A DNA stretch of 64,000 bases from Parelaphostrongylus tenuis (Eukaryota > Nematoda > Chromadorea > Rhabditida > Metastrongylidae): NCBI GenBank assembly GCA_019055375.1, contig JAHQIW010000115.1, forward strand, positions 62,001-126,000. Direction: 5' to 3'. Under the pieces are notes generated by a model. That model did not search any database. It was not told where the DNA came from and worked only from the letters and a program-made list of their open reading frames with translations. Numbering within the stretch: position 1 is the stretch's first letter; every line of letters starts with the position of its first letter. The translations under genes were made by a program, and so were the position numbers. Shown here piece after piece: positions 34,183-45,079 of this stretch.

Positions 34183-35930
34183 TTAAGCAATCAAACTGGA
34201 TAACATTGAGTTCACTTTTCGCCATTTAGCATTGTAAATGATTTGGGAAGAACTGACTAGAGCAACGATGATGGCAAACAAGACAAGGCAGGGAATCGCA
34301 GATAGAAAATGAAATCCGCAGTAGTCGCAAGATAACTGAAAGACAAAAATGCAGAAGAAAAAAAGCTAGAAAATAACGGCCCAGGAAATTAAAAATAAAA
34401 AAGAACGGTAAATCGGATTACCTTCGTCACCTGAACGAAGTCAATCTCTGTCACCAGTGGTTCAACACATTCTCCCTTATCTTTCTGAAATATGGAACGA
34501 TCACATTTATAGACAAAACTTCGTATCTTGCAGCAAGTTCCAGCCACAACAATACATTTCAGTAGAGAAAATAATTGTAGAGCGTTTTAGATTCAATGCT
34601 GTACGCCACATAATTTTCAAACTGTAGAAGTAGTAACGGAAAAAAAGCGAGTCAATCTTGTTTTACACAAAAAATTCATCGTTCGTGACAATTATTCATT
34701 GTAGAGTATTTTACTTACATGAAATAGATTGAAAAAAAAGACGAAAACGAATAATTTTACTGAAAAACTGAGGAATTTGAATTAATCTTTATCCAAGGAG
34801 CACAGTTTAAAAGAAAAAATAATGACCTGTTCTCAAAGTTATCAAGAAACCAGTAAAATTTCGACAGCTTCTAAACTTTGTAACTTTGGAAAAAAAACTA
34901 AACTTACCACATTTGCTCGATAGCAGCACAAAAAATCACTCGAATTCGCTGTGGGTCGAACCTTGTCACGATCGGCTTCGGCCCAATCGCAACTAATCAC
35001 TGAAAATTCCTGTGAAAATGGACTGATGCTCTAAGCTTTTTGAGAAGTTAAAATAAAAGGTTTCTGCGTATTACTTATTATTTTATTTATTCAAAAGCAA
35101 GTAAAGACATAATCATAGATGAATTACTCTTTTCATCGTGAGAACAATATAGCATTTCACCTTGAAAACTTCTATTACGTCACTTGTATGAGTATTATGA
35201 AGCATACCTTTATTTCGAGTGTTTAATTAAGACCACGCTCAAATTTCGGTAGATCTCTTCATCTCTATTTGAGCCAACATGTCATGTGGTCTGGTGAAGG
35301 GCTACTGTACCAATACACGTGTTTCGACCTTACAGTGTCGTCATGAAAATGTAGAGATCTATTGAATTTTTGAGCGTGGTCTTAATAAAACACTTGAAAT
35401 AATACAATATGATAAAAATAGCAGCCAAACAGCAATCGAATGTACAACGCTGTGGCTTCGGTGATATTTTCACTTGACTTATAGTGTAAAACGTTCGCCT
35501 TCGCTACCTCTCTGTAGGGAAGCAGGTTCCCGAGAGGATTAGCTAATAAAAAGATTGAAACTCGATGGGTTCTGCTCGACTGACGAGACTGTAGGGTCGA
35601 AACAAGTCTATCGGGCTGTACAGGAGTCCTTTACCAGGCCACATGACATGTTGTCTCAAACAAAAATAAAGAGATTTATTATATAGTACTCCTACTAAGG
35701 TTTATCAATAACGAAAATCATCCAGTTCCGCATTCGTTGAGTTGCAAGTGTTCGGGCGCACAGAGTGGCATCAAATTCTCTGGAATTTCTAGATAATCTG
35801 TGCACTGCCTTCTACAAAAAACTGTTCGAATAACATCTCCATTGGAAATGATGGTCACTGCTGCCAGTAGAGCAAAAACTACGATGTTTATCTGTAAGAA
35901 ATCCGAATGGAACGAATGCTCAATTTTCAA
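34183..35930 (-). CDS. Cys-rich type I membrane protein gene, paralogue 2 (possibly broken)
   Basis: Homologous exons in minus order: exon 1 (35930-35721) with INIVVFALLAAVTIISNGDV, FCRRQCTDYLEIPENLMPLC and APEHLQLNECGT; exon 2 (34999-34908, 92 nt) VISCDWAEADRDKVRPTANS, SDFLCCYRANV; exon 4 (34484-34422, 63 nt) KDKGECVEPLVTEIDF; exon 5 (34335-34183) SCDYCGFHFLSAIPCLVLFA then IIVALVSSS, a membrane segment, a short basic tail and stop. The exon between 2 and 4 is unresolved. Where paralogue 1 has ATG this copy has ATA, so a start at 35930 or further upstream is needed. The exon 1 donor reads ACTG|GATGAT, not GT. An HHR element sits in intron 1. Exon sizes and phases argue for recent function. 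Confidence 0.6.
35213..35690. mobile_element. HHR element C (decayed) in intron 1 of paralogue 2
   Basis: Inverted landmarks are GAGTGTTTAATTAAGACCAC against GTGGTCTTAATAAAACACTT, and GTAGATCTCTTCATCTCTAT against GTAGAGATCTATTGAA. The left, minus-strand ribozyme (35311-35344) has lost its core C and stem I. The right one is nearly complete. Its right end is about 30 bp from the damaged splice donor of exon 1. Confidence 0.72.
35574..35616 (+). ncRNA. Type I hammerhead ribozyme, slightly decayed
   Basis: Stem I GCUCGA/UCGGGC (one G-U pair), core CUGACGA, stem II GAC/GUC, GAAA, then CAAGTCTA, in which the second stem III pair is lost. The core is intact. Confidence 0.7.
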
Positions 35931-36629
35931 CTATAGAACAAATTTTCAAGAACGAACATGTCAGTGATTCAGATAAAAGTAATTTATGAAGACTGAGGTA
36001 TTAACTCTAAGTAACACCTTATTTTAGTCTTTTGATAGGCCAAAGAGGTAATTTTGTAAAAAACGTCGCACATTAATGAGAAATCAATCCCTTAGATGTG
36101 AGATTCAGTATGAAGCAAGTAAATTCAGACGGTGTTCATACGGTAAAGACGATATACGGTCATGGACGGTAACGGCCATGCATTCTCTATGATCAAATCT
36201 GCCACACAAAAATAACCTGTTGGAATAGATATTAGTCGAACTACGAGAGAGCTATTTAGTAAGGGACTATGTGGTGTAAAAGGTGTTAACAGTACAGTCA
36301 TACTGCGTTGCAACGCTGACTCTTTCATTCGCCGAATTTATTCAAACAGAACAAAAATACAACCTAAAAAGGCAACTGGATAGTTAAAGTATACACAGCA
36401 TTCAGTGACGTATGCTGTCATCTATCGCGATTGAAAAGAATGAGTGTAAAAACACAGAAAAACGGAACAGCGGAGATTTCCTAAGAATTCTGTGAGTTGA
36501 CAGTGGTGTATGGGGGAACTGTGACGTAGTTAAGAAAGCATATCGCGTGAATTGAATGGAATTCCTGAACTCACAGTTTCCTTATCCATTCTCAGCAGGA
36601 GCTCTTGTTCTTCGAAAAAAACAATCACT

Positions 36630-37240
36630 TGTTTAGGTGTGATACAGTCTCAACCCAACTATTATTAGGCATGACTAATTCTTTGTTTTTATCAGCTGAG
36701 CTTTTGTCCTCTGAAAACCACACTTATTTCCGCTACTGACTGCTGTCAGAACTATTGATTAATCACTGAATGTGGTAGGTGACGTTCCGGAGACGGTGCG
36801 ACATACTCCTCATTGAGTGAACGCTAAGTGCAGCCCTCAGTTCATCCTCGAGAAACGGCTTCCCCACCCACCCAACATACACCTCTTCATCATCCGGGCG
36901 TTCCGATTCAGATCATCCTGTGTGCTCCGAATTTCAGATGAATTTAAAAGTAAAACATCTAAAACAATTCTTTTTTCGCCGACCAGCAGTTATTTGCCTG
37001 TTTCTGGTCATTAGTCTTCACATCACCATGAAAAGTGCATATCCTCCAACAGGAACTTAAGAAACTACAGATTCTCAGCATTCTTGACTTTGGCACAAAA
37101 GAAAATTTGTCATTTTCCTGCCTGCATAGTACATAATTCTGCGGTGGAACAAACCACGGATTTCTGTTCTACCAGAAATGTAATTCTGAGAGGATAGTTT
37201 AGTTTTTCAAATACATCAGAAGCACTGAGACAATGGGTTT
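36630..37240 (-). repeat. Acidic-ORF repeat family P, copy 2
   Basis: It aligns end to end with 17740-18345 through AATTCTTTGTT.TCATCAG, GGTGACGTTCCG, GGTGCGACA, CTCATTGAGT and TTTCTGGTCATTA. The reading frame is broken by several indels, so this copy is dead. Confidence 0.55.
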
Positions 37241-38735
37241 GGGCAAAATACAGGTAGAAACCCTATGGAACATGGTGCGTTAGCTAGTCCAAGCGTTTTC
37301 ACATTACCACTTTTGTTGATCTCCTTTTATGAGCTCACTTTTCTGCTCGTATCGCCGTTCATGAGATTTTTGATTCCATTTTATTGTCATCAAGAGTCAT
37401 AAAGATCCATGGTACAAGTGCGCTCACAGGCATTCACTTTTCATCGGTTTCCTGTGACAACATTGCAATTTAGTTTTTTCATGGCACCACTTAGCGCTTT
37501 CTTCAATTCCAATTATTACTGACGCTTAGTGAAGTGGTTCATTGATTCCACAGCATTTTCCTTGATGAATAGTCTCATGTTGATGTATTCTTTATTGTTG
37601 TTTGTTCCAGAATACACTAAACGAGCCCCACCGAAATAAGTCATTACTAATAAAAACTCTTGTGAACTCAAAGCGAAACGGTAGACTTCTTGATCTTTTT
37701 TTATGTTTCCTGTACAACTCTCTATCTTTCTTGTACAAGCCAGGGGCACATAATGAAGCTTTCAAATAGCTTGGTCGAAATGTTTATTGTACCGCTGTCT
37801 TTTGTGCTAAGCACTTTCTCCTCTAAAGATTTTGTCACTAAGGTTTCATTGCAAGAGTTCTCGAAAGGAGAAGTAGAAAGATGGATGGAATGCTACATAG
37901 TTAAAAAAAGACAACGGATAAGTAATTATAGTGCAGCATAAATATGACAAACCTTCTGTTGAAATCAGTAGCATCTCAGAACAATTACACGGTGACTTAT
38001 TGTTTCAGGGACTTGAAAAATCACAACGGAGCTATATAATAATCGACTCTAAATTGCTCTCGCCGAGAAGACTTGCTTGGACTGTGGATACTTCTACAAC
38101 TATTAAATTTATATTGCTATTTCGAAGACCAAGGAATTGAATAACCAGCTCGATGCCACAGGGATTTACCAAGATGATGTGAAGACGCTAACGAATCGAA
38201 CAGAGTTCCCGGTATACCAAAAAGCTTTCATAAGTGTTTTGAAAGTGAGAATTCGGAACTTCTGTCATACTTTTTAATGGTTGGTTGTCACAACGATATC
38301 TTATCACACAGTGCGGTCCATCACGTAACATAGAACAAGTTCGTGCCAGTTCCGTGTCTCGACTACACTTTCACATAAAACGTCCATCGATAAGCCATAT
38401 TATTTATTTAAATTATACTTGTCGGAGGCTCTCATTTTTCAGCAAATTTTATGGTGCTAAACGATTAATGACTGCAAAATACGCACATAATGAGGCAGCT
38501 GACACTGAAATAACGAAGATTAAGTGTCCCCTTGGCAATTGGGTAAAAACGACATCTTTAAGTTTGTTGTTATAAATTATCTATATATACTTATTTATTA
38601 ATGTAGTTATTTACTCGTTATTTATTTATTATGATGATTGAGGTGCATTTGGAGTCCATGTGAATCTTTGTACGGTTGCTCTCCTCTTGAGCAAATCAGT
38701 GGAGATTCATAAAAGCAATAAGTAAATTGATAGGT
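37241..38735. other. Intergenic, nothing recognised
   Basis: Open frames at 37516-37749 (-), 37690-37941 (+) and 38285-38575 (+) show no motif or linked splice sites. Confidence 0.35.
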
Positions 38736-38739
38736 TGCT

Positions 38740-38970
38740 TTGCTCTTAATGTGAATGAAATCTAGGTTTGGTGAATTTTTCTCTATTAGAAAAATGAAGT
38801 TGTGTAGTTGACTAGGTTTCGAGCAACCCGTATTTCCAGGCTTTGAAGAAGGAGAAACTGTCGAAACCTCAAATGTCAAGATAAATTGCATTATAAAAAC
38901 ATCACCTTTGGCTTGCTAAAGAAAAACAGGAAATTATCAAAGAATGCGAAGGTTGATAGATAGTTAGTTT
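38740..38970 (+). mobile_element. PLE terminal fragment
   Basis: It matches 22255-22480 in order: GAAATCTAGGTTTGGTGAAT, TTTCCAGGCTTTGAAGAAGG, GAAACTGTCGAAACCTCAAA, TTTGGCTTGCTAAAG. It is a solo end without coding sequence. Confidence 0.5.
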
Positions 38971-39662
38971 TGCAAATTATCACTTTTGAGCACATACTTT
39001 TTTGCCGATGGGGCTTTCTTTGAATAAATTACTTGCAATCTGTCCATGTTAAGGATGACACATTTTTAATGCAACGGAAACCAGTTTTTTCCGACTTACA
39101 TAAATTCTTTAGTGTGGAAATCACTTAAATGCGATTTTTATTATAGCAATATGATGGGTCTCTTCTACCAGTTGTCGACCGTTCGTTGATGACGTAGCAA
39201 GACAAATTATCGTAAATAAAGTAGTAGGCTGTAACATTCAGCACTTGGCACTACATGAACGAGAATTACGTAAAATCTTGTTTGAAGTGTAAAGTTAAAT
39301 GATAATTGTTGACGAAGAAAAATCGTCTGGATCGCAATTATTCGATATTTTTTGGGTGAATTTATAATTGAAATTTTCCTCTAACACGTCTGTAGAGACT
39401 GCGAAAGACAATGGATTTATAAAAGAAAGCTTGCAAATAAAGAAACGTGGATGCCAGACGAACCGAAGAGAGCAATAAAACTGAGCATCGGAAGAAATAT
39501 CAGAGAATGGCGACCTATGCAGTTATATTGAATTTATAGAAGCTCATTTGTACTTGATGCGGATACGTTATACAATGTGCTGTAGTGGTAGGATAAGTGA
39601 TTGAATATTTGAAGAAGAGATAAATAATCAATTCTAATCGATTTCTATTAGTTATATTCAAT

Positions 39663-39760
39663 GACGCCCCGTGGCCGACTGGTTGTGATACTTGTCGCGG
39701 TGCGCGTGGGGCTGAACCCCACTCCCCCAACACTCTCCGACAGGAAAGAAACATAATAAA
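39663..39760 (+). mobile_element. SINE family 2 head (tRNA-like)
   Basis: CCCCGTGGCCGACTGGTTGT, GATACTTGTCGCGGTGCGCG and GGGGCTGAACCCCACTCC form a tRNA-like A and B box pair, followed by CAACACTCTCCGACAGGAAA as in other copies. An adenine-rich stretch follows. It is not a plausible functional tRNA. Confidence 0.5.
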
Positions 39761-40289
39761 AGACGAGGAAAAAAAAAGAATGCCACGACTAAATGTAGGG
39801 ATTCTGTTTTTTCTCAACATCTACTCAACACTATCGTAAGAATCTTTCCTTCTCCTTCTTTTTCCTTTCCTTCTTGAACAGCGAATCAATCAACTATCCA
39901 TATTGGCTTCCTTGTGGCTAAGTAAACTAATCTTTGTATCGCCAATGATTTGCTCTGTACGATAGCAATAGTTTGACAAATTTATTATACCAATGGTATT
40001 CTTGTAGTTTTTCCCTGTGTTATGTTTGATTTGTTTACCACCTACTTGAAAAACGATTGAAACAATCATGAAGAAAAAAATGAGTTGACGGCCTTGTTCC
40101 ATAAATATGTTTGAGAACAGTTTGAATCGCTGTAATCCTGTTAAAACCCTGTTGTCCAGACCGTCAACATCACTTTAATTGATATTGATCAACGACTGTT
40201 TGCTATTTGTAACAAAAACCCATGAGTGCCCAAGAACTATGTTGCTATTTTAGGGATATGAGATGAACAACGTTCTATCAGCATTGAGT

Positions 40290-40500
40290 GAATAGCTGAT
40301 TGAAGAGGTGAATGAAAAAGTCTGATACCAGACTCGCTGGGAAAGATAGCAACACTGACTGATAGCAATATATCGGTATGACATCATGAATCATTCTGAA
40401 GGCCACTTGCACAGTCAGATCCTGAGATGCTGCTAGATGAAAACGAATACACGGCCCATCCATGAGGTATTAGTCAACGCTGAGAGCTATATATATATAT
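40290..40500 (+). mobile_element. SINE family 1, decayed body
   Basis: GATACCAGACTCGCTGGGA, AACACTGACTGATAGC and AGTCAACGCTGAGAGCT follow the body and end of family 1 in order; the tRNA-like head is lost. A TA microsatellite follows. Confidence 0.45.
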
Positions 40501-40640
40501 AGCCTGCAGTGATGTCCCCTAGAACGTTCGTTATTGACTGCCGAAGACTGTTGGGCGCGAGGAGCGAAAATCAATCACGTGCCGCCCCGCGGTGAGTGTC
40601 ACAACTATTCGGCCATGTCTCGCCACTACGAAATTTGTGA
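40501..40640 (-). mobile_element. SINE family 2 fragment
   Basis: GAACGTTCGTTATTGACTGC, GAAGACTGTTGGGCGCG and ATTCGGCCATG correspond to the head-proximal part of 20985-21225 in the same orientation. Confidence 0.5.
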
Positions 40641-40839
40641 ATAACCTGTAACAAGAAGGAAATACATGTGGCACTGATCAATCGCTTATAAATCAGTTAT
40701 GTATATATCCGGGTTGAGGAATAACTTGTACCGATCCACCGCCGTATCTAAGCATAGAAGTCACAAGCTGTCTCAAATTAGGAGTTCAAAAGCTTTATAA
40801 TAACCATAAAAATTCCATTTGATACATCATGCCGCCATT

Positions 40840-41490
40840 TCGTTCAGAATAGTGTTTGTGACCGTTTATGTAAAACAAAGGATTGCGTGACATAGCCTAA
40901 TGAGAAACGCGGAGTTTGTAGGAAGTATAGGTACAATATAGCTGATCTCTCGTAAGGTATGTGAATGAATACATAATTGAAGGAGTAGACCACGCCGTGT
41001 CCACAAAAGGGAAAGCTTCGATGGAAAGTCAAATAATTGTAGGAGTTTCTTTCAGGAGCACATAAGGCAGAAAGGTACATAGGTGATGATCTTCAGATGT
41101 TAGTAAGAATCTTGGGGCAAATATAAAAAGAACGTCGGTGCAGAAAACCTTTTAGGCCTTCTGGATAGCCTCAAGAACGCAGGTATAGATAAAAGGAGAG
41201 AATGTCCGAACAAATGAAATGAAATGACACTCTTATTTCAGATTTATTATTTAGTCTGAGAAACGCTCACAATCACAGATTGTAACTATATGCTGGTGAC
41301 CTTTCCCAAATATCTCGTTGAACGAAGGTTTTTACATGAGGGTTAGACACTGAACCTGAATTTTGCATCAGATTGACTAAATATGAGAAAACAAATAATT
41401 AGATATGGTGTGATATGATGCGTGTAGCTCTATGAGAGACGAAATCGTTGAAACGTCAGTCACTGATTCTAAAGAAGATATGCGTAATTG
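40840..41490 (+). pseudogene. PLE endonuclease and tail remnant
   Basis: SVCDRLCKTKDCVT (about 40850-40890) matches the Cys-containing RLYDRLC.T.DC block before the GIY-YIG core. After many stops, the KTLEAFW-type tail is recognisable near 41110-41170, and a GAAACGTCAG end motif lies near 41450. No reverse transcriptase is attached. It is old. Confidence 0.55.
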
Positions 41491-41559
41491 CAGAGCGAGC
41501 TGTCTGAAAAGGACATCTCGTAGAATAGTTTCCCTTTCTCATGTTAGCACTCGACCCTT

Positions 41560-41800
41560 TTATTTATGTGAATAATATTTCGATATTCTCAGACAAGTTT
41601 TCATTAGCAGAGGACGAAAAGGAGGCATTGGCTGCCAAGAGCACGATGTCAAACCAAAGATCGCGTGTGAATTACAGAACATCTGTCCCCAGTGCTTTAC
41701 ACGCACATAGTTGAAGTATTGATGCCGAATAAAAAATGTTACTGTATGAGGCAGTTTGTAAATATTTCGTGGGACTATACTCAATTGTAAAGTGACCATG
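41560..41800 (-). mobile_element. tRNA-derived SINE, family 3
   Basis: On the minus strand, ACTTCAACTATGTGCGTGTA, AAGCACTGG, GATGTTCTGTAATTCACACG, CGATCTTTGGTTTGACATCG and GCCAATGCC align with 50246-50390. The A-box and B-box-like spacing suggests a tRNA-derived head, but the parent tRNA is not clear. Confidence 0.5.
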
Positions 41801-42163
41801 AAGCAAAGACTTGAGCTCGCCGTTGCCCTTCTTCGTCCAATCACTGAGTTGGACTTAGTCTAATTCAATGATCGATTTGTTACCGCTGTCTGCCTGCGAT
41901 GAGTAGAGTCCCGAATAATAATGACCCGACTAGATAAATTTATTATAGACAGTACAAGACACCTTGAATAGAATATTAGACCATGCAAAGCAACCGCAAA
42001 CTTGAGTGATTGAACTGGACTGGTCACTTTACTAAGTATGTTGAAACTTGTTCACTTGGAAACCTATTAAGATAGTTTTTTATAAGTTCGCTCAAATTTC
42101 AATAGATCCTTTCATAATTATCTGAGCCAACCTGTCATGTGGTCTGGTAAGGGCTCTTGCACA

Positions 42164-42206
42164 GCCCGATACACGTGTTTCGTCCTTACAGACTCGTCAG
42201 TCGGGC
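42164..42206 (-). ncRNA. Type I hammerhead ribozyme
   Basis: Minus strand: stem I GCCCGA/UCGGGC, CUGACGA, stem II GUCU/GGAC with GUAA loop, GAAA, AC-ACGU-GU stem III, cut after GUA. The core is complete. Confidence 0.9.
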
Positions 42207-42366
42207 AGAACCCGTCGTCTTTCCATATTTTTACAGATATGTTTATGTGTTAGGTGGAAATCTCACATGACATAGAGTGTAAGACGTTAGTCTTCGATAA
42301 CTCTACGTAAGGGAGCAGAGCTCTCGGGAGAACTGACTATAAAAATATTGAAAGACGACGGGTTTT

Positions 42367-42409
42367 GCCGGACTGACGAGTCTGTAAGGACGAAACATGT
42401 GTATCGGGC
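42367..42409 (+). ncRNA. Type I hammerhead ribozyme
   Basis: Stem I GCCGGA/UCGGGC has one G-G mismatch. The core CUGACGA, stem II GUCU/GGAC with GUAA loop, GAAA and minimal stem III (loop AUGU) are intact. The expected cut is after 42403. Confidence 0.82.
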
Positions 42410-42509
42410 TGTACAAGAGCCCTTACCAGACCACATGACAAGTTGGCTCAAATAATAATAAAGGATCTATTGAAAATTTGAGCGTGTTGATAAACCACTC
42501 GAAAAAAGT

Positions 42510-43205
42510 TCTATTTTCCCCTATCGCGCGAAAGAGTAACCCAGTGGGTCCTCCTCGCTGTAGGGATTCGTTAAGCCATCATATCTTTCCTTTAGTCTTT
42601 TCGTAAAGAAATCGGGCTATCGGGTCAGTGGTCTTCCTGTAAAGCGTTTGATGTCTCGAGGAATCCAGTCGGTAATGGCTCTCGTCCATCGCTTGTCCTT
42701 GAAGCGCATCACATGTCCGGCCCACTTTATTTTCTATATTTTGGTGTGTAAAACGCCGTCCTTGATCTTCGATCTTTGACGTAGGTCGGAACCTCAAATC
42801 CTTTTTCTCATTTGCTAGATACGGGGTACTCCTAGCATCGACCTTTCGACTGCGCGTTCAATAACGCCAAGAGATCTTTCATCCTACTTACTTAGCGATC
42901 ACGTTTCTGCTGCATAAGATAGGGCAGGATTAATCGTCCGGTCGAAAGAAGGGCATGGAGTCAGATGTTCTTTCTCTTCACCACTACATCTTCGATGCCC
43001 TTAAGCGCTCCCCAAGCATCTCGTTTTCTCCTGCTTAACCCTGGAGCTAGGTTGTTCATCATGTTGATTTCACGACCTAGATAGACGTTACTAGAGCGAT
43101 AGGAGATTTTCGTTACATTGAGCGTGAATGGGGCATTCAAATAGGCATGAATGCCCTTGTTACCATACATCGAACAACATTGGAAAATATGCAAGACTTT
43201 GAACC
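42510..43205 (-). pseudogene. RTE-type LINE ORF, C-terminal remnant
   Basis: Minus-strand blocks in order: SSNVYLGREINMMNNLAPGL and SRRKRDAWGALKGIEDVVVK (about 43120-42965), then WAGHVMRFKDKRWTRAITDW, IPRDIKRFTGRPPTR and WSDFFTKRLKERYDGL (about 42725-42560). These follow the domain order seen at 1-720 but differ in sequence, so this is another subfamily. Frameshifts separate the blocks. Confidence 0.82.
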
Positions 43206-43209
43206 TCTG

Positions 43210-43690
43210 GAGAAAGTTTCAAGGAATTTTTTAGTCACACTTTTTCTTAAGAATCCGTATTGTTATTTCGGAGTGTTTGAGACAAATCTCTAAATTTTGA
43301 AGCAATAACTCTTTTCCATTAAAATTTGTTCAATCTCATTATGAATCGGCAATAAATTCTGGAATATTGGGTCACTGTGCAAATACATTGTCATTATAGA
43401 GTTATACTCTTTCATTATTTTGGCTTCTTTGCCATCCCGCTTGATTCAAGTTGGTTCAGCACCGAGTTAAAGAACTAAAAAGCTAAAAGTTTGATAGTAA
43501 CTTTTGCGAACGGAATAGTTCAAAGGAATACTGATTTATTGAAGTGATCAGAGCACGGATTTTCAGGTGGGCATCAACTGCCTCATCTCAGGCTCACACA
43601 CCAGCAGTCGTCCGTCAACGGAATGATGTGACAGTGCATTCAGCATTGAACCTAATCAAATTGAAGCTATAGAAGAAATCACTTTCTCTC
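43210..43690. other. Intergenic, nothing recognised
   Basis: No exon or repeat could be named between the LINE and mariner remnants. Confidence 0.35.
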
Positions 43691-43694
43691 AGCA

Positions 43695-44345
43695 TTGCTG
43701 TCTACTCTTTTTCGTGGCATGTTATTTTACGAAATATTGCCCATGAGATTCAAAAAATTGCAAGTTCGATCCCAAGCTCATGCTCCCAATCTCGCTCCTA
43801 TCTCAGCTATCCTCTGGTTGTATATTGCATCTTACCATGCCATTGAAACAATGAGAAGTAAATTTTATGTTGAGGAAAAGTTCTTTAACACTTACGAAGA
43901 ACTCAAGTTTCATGTTATCTCACTCAGTTCGGTTACTGTAAATTCATGGCAATATTTCGGGAATATTTCCATAAGAAAGCAGATGGGCCGAGTCTACGAT
44001 GCTTTAAAAGAAAACTACCCGACAATGAGTCGTCGAGAGCGCGCGATGTTTCAACAAGACAACGCCAAACCTCACACCGCAGAAATGACTATGGAGGAAA
44101 AGTGTGATGAACTGGAGGGAGTCGAGGCCTTGTCGCATCTTTTGCCGTACGACTACAGTCTCGTTACCACTCAATGGACCATTTCATGCATGGATGCCAA
44201 TTTGCGACATTTGATCAAGTTGAAAAGGAATGTCAGAAATTTTTTGATATAATTCGAAGAAATGGCGATTTCGAGCAGATTCGGAAGCTTGAAGATCGTT
44301 AGCTGAAGATCGTGGATAATGATGAGCTTTATTTTGAAGGATAAT
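43695..44345 (+). pseudogene. Mariner transposase remnant, apparently scrambled
   Basis: A 185-codon open frame contains MGRVYDALKENYPTMS, FQQDNAKPHTAEMTMEEKCD and ELEGVEALSH, i.e. the second catalytic Asp block. The following PxYSPDLAPSD block is corrupted to LLPYDYSL. After a frameshift, FDQVEKECQKFFDIIRRNG and KIVDNDELYFEG (to 44341) form the normal C-terminus. Upstream, HAPNLAPISAILWL and FFNTYEELKFHVIS resemble the post-catalytic end of another mariner, so two fragments may be joined in the wrong order. It is inactive despite the long frame. Confidence 0.7.
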
Positions 44346-44813
44346 TATCGCTGTTTTTAGTCGAATTTATGTGCAGACATATAATTTCCAGCAAGTGTAA
44401 AGGAGCTTTTTCGTCAACCTAATAGAAGTTAAAACACACCAGCATTGATACTAAAACGAAGGCGCTACTACACCTACAAGTGACAAGCTCCTTTTTTAAT
44501 AGAAAACACGCTTCACTTGCCTTTACACCTCATATTTTAGAGGGTCAATATATTTTTTCTGACTCCATTTGTTTTTTTGTATGCCCTTAATATAGGATAC
44601 GTTCAGAAAATGTAGATATGTGAAGATTCTGCCTGACATATTTGGTAGTTCACCCAGCTTGGAAATAGTGTCACTGCATAATTCTCAAATCTTCGAAGAT
44701 TCATGAGTTACAGAGCTCTTAAATATCGTCATCATCCTCCATATTCTTCTTTTAGAGTTTTTGGGACCTTCCTTCATTTGTTAATTTGAGTTAAATAGAA
44801 ATTGCTTTCCGTT

Positions 44814-45026
44814 ATTTTCTTTGCTTCCGCACACACGAGGTTTTTGATACAAGTTTGTACAAAGTACTACAATAGAGATCGTATCCGTGGCTAACGCTTC
44901 GGTAGTCTTGCCTCCCTCAGAGGGCAAGACTGCCGAAAGGTTAGCCACGAATACGATCTCTATTGTACTACTTTGCACAAAATAAACTTGTACTAAAAAC
45001 CTCGTGTGTGCTGGAGCAAAGAAAAT
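44814..45026. repeat. 213-bp near-perfect palindrome built from PLE ends
   Basis: The left arm (ATTTTCTTTGCTTCCGCACA, CACGAGGTTTTTGATACAAG, CAATAGAGATCGTATCCGTG) is the reverse complement of the right arm with few changes. The centre is TCCCTCAGAGG. The inner part GGCTAACGCTTCGG/CCGAAAGGTTAGCC corresponds to the GAAACGTTAGCC motif of PLE termini. GAGGTTAATCAATAGGCGG after it matches a PLE start. A tail-to-tail PLE end duplication is the likely origin. Confidence 0.75.
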
Positions 45027-45079
45027 CATGGATATTTCATTCAATTCCGAGGTTAATCAATAGGCGGTCCTGGGAATTT

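Larger units (their letters stand above)
42089..42490. mobile_element. HHR element D, head-to-head
   Basis: Two inverted arms (42089-42225 and about 42350-42484) enclose about 120 nt. Paired landmarks are CGCTCAAATTTCAATAGATC against GATCTATTGAAAATTTGAGC, and ATGTGGTCTGGTAAGGGCTC against GAGCCCTTACCAGACCACAT. Each arm has a ribozyme with the same stem II. It is the tidiest palindrome of this family. Confidence 0.8.
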
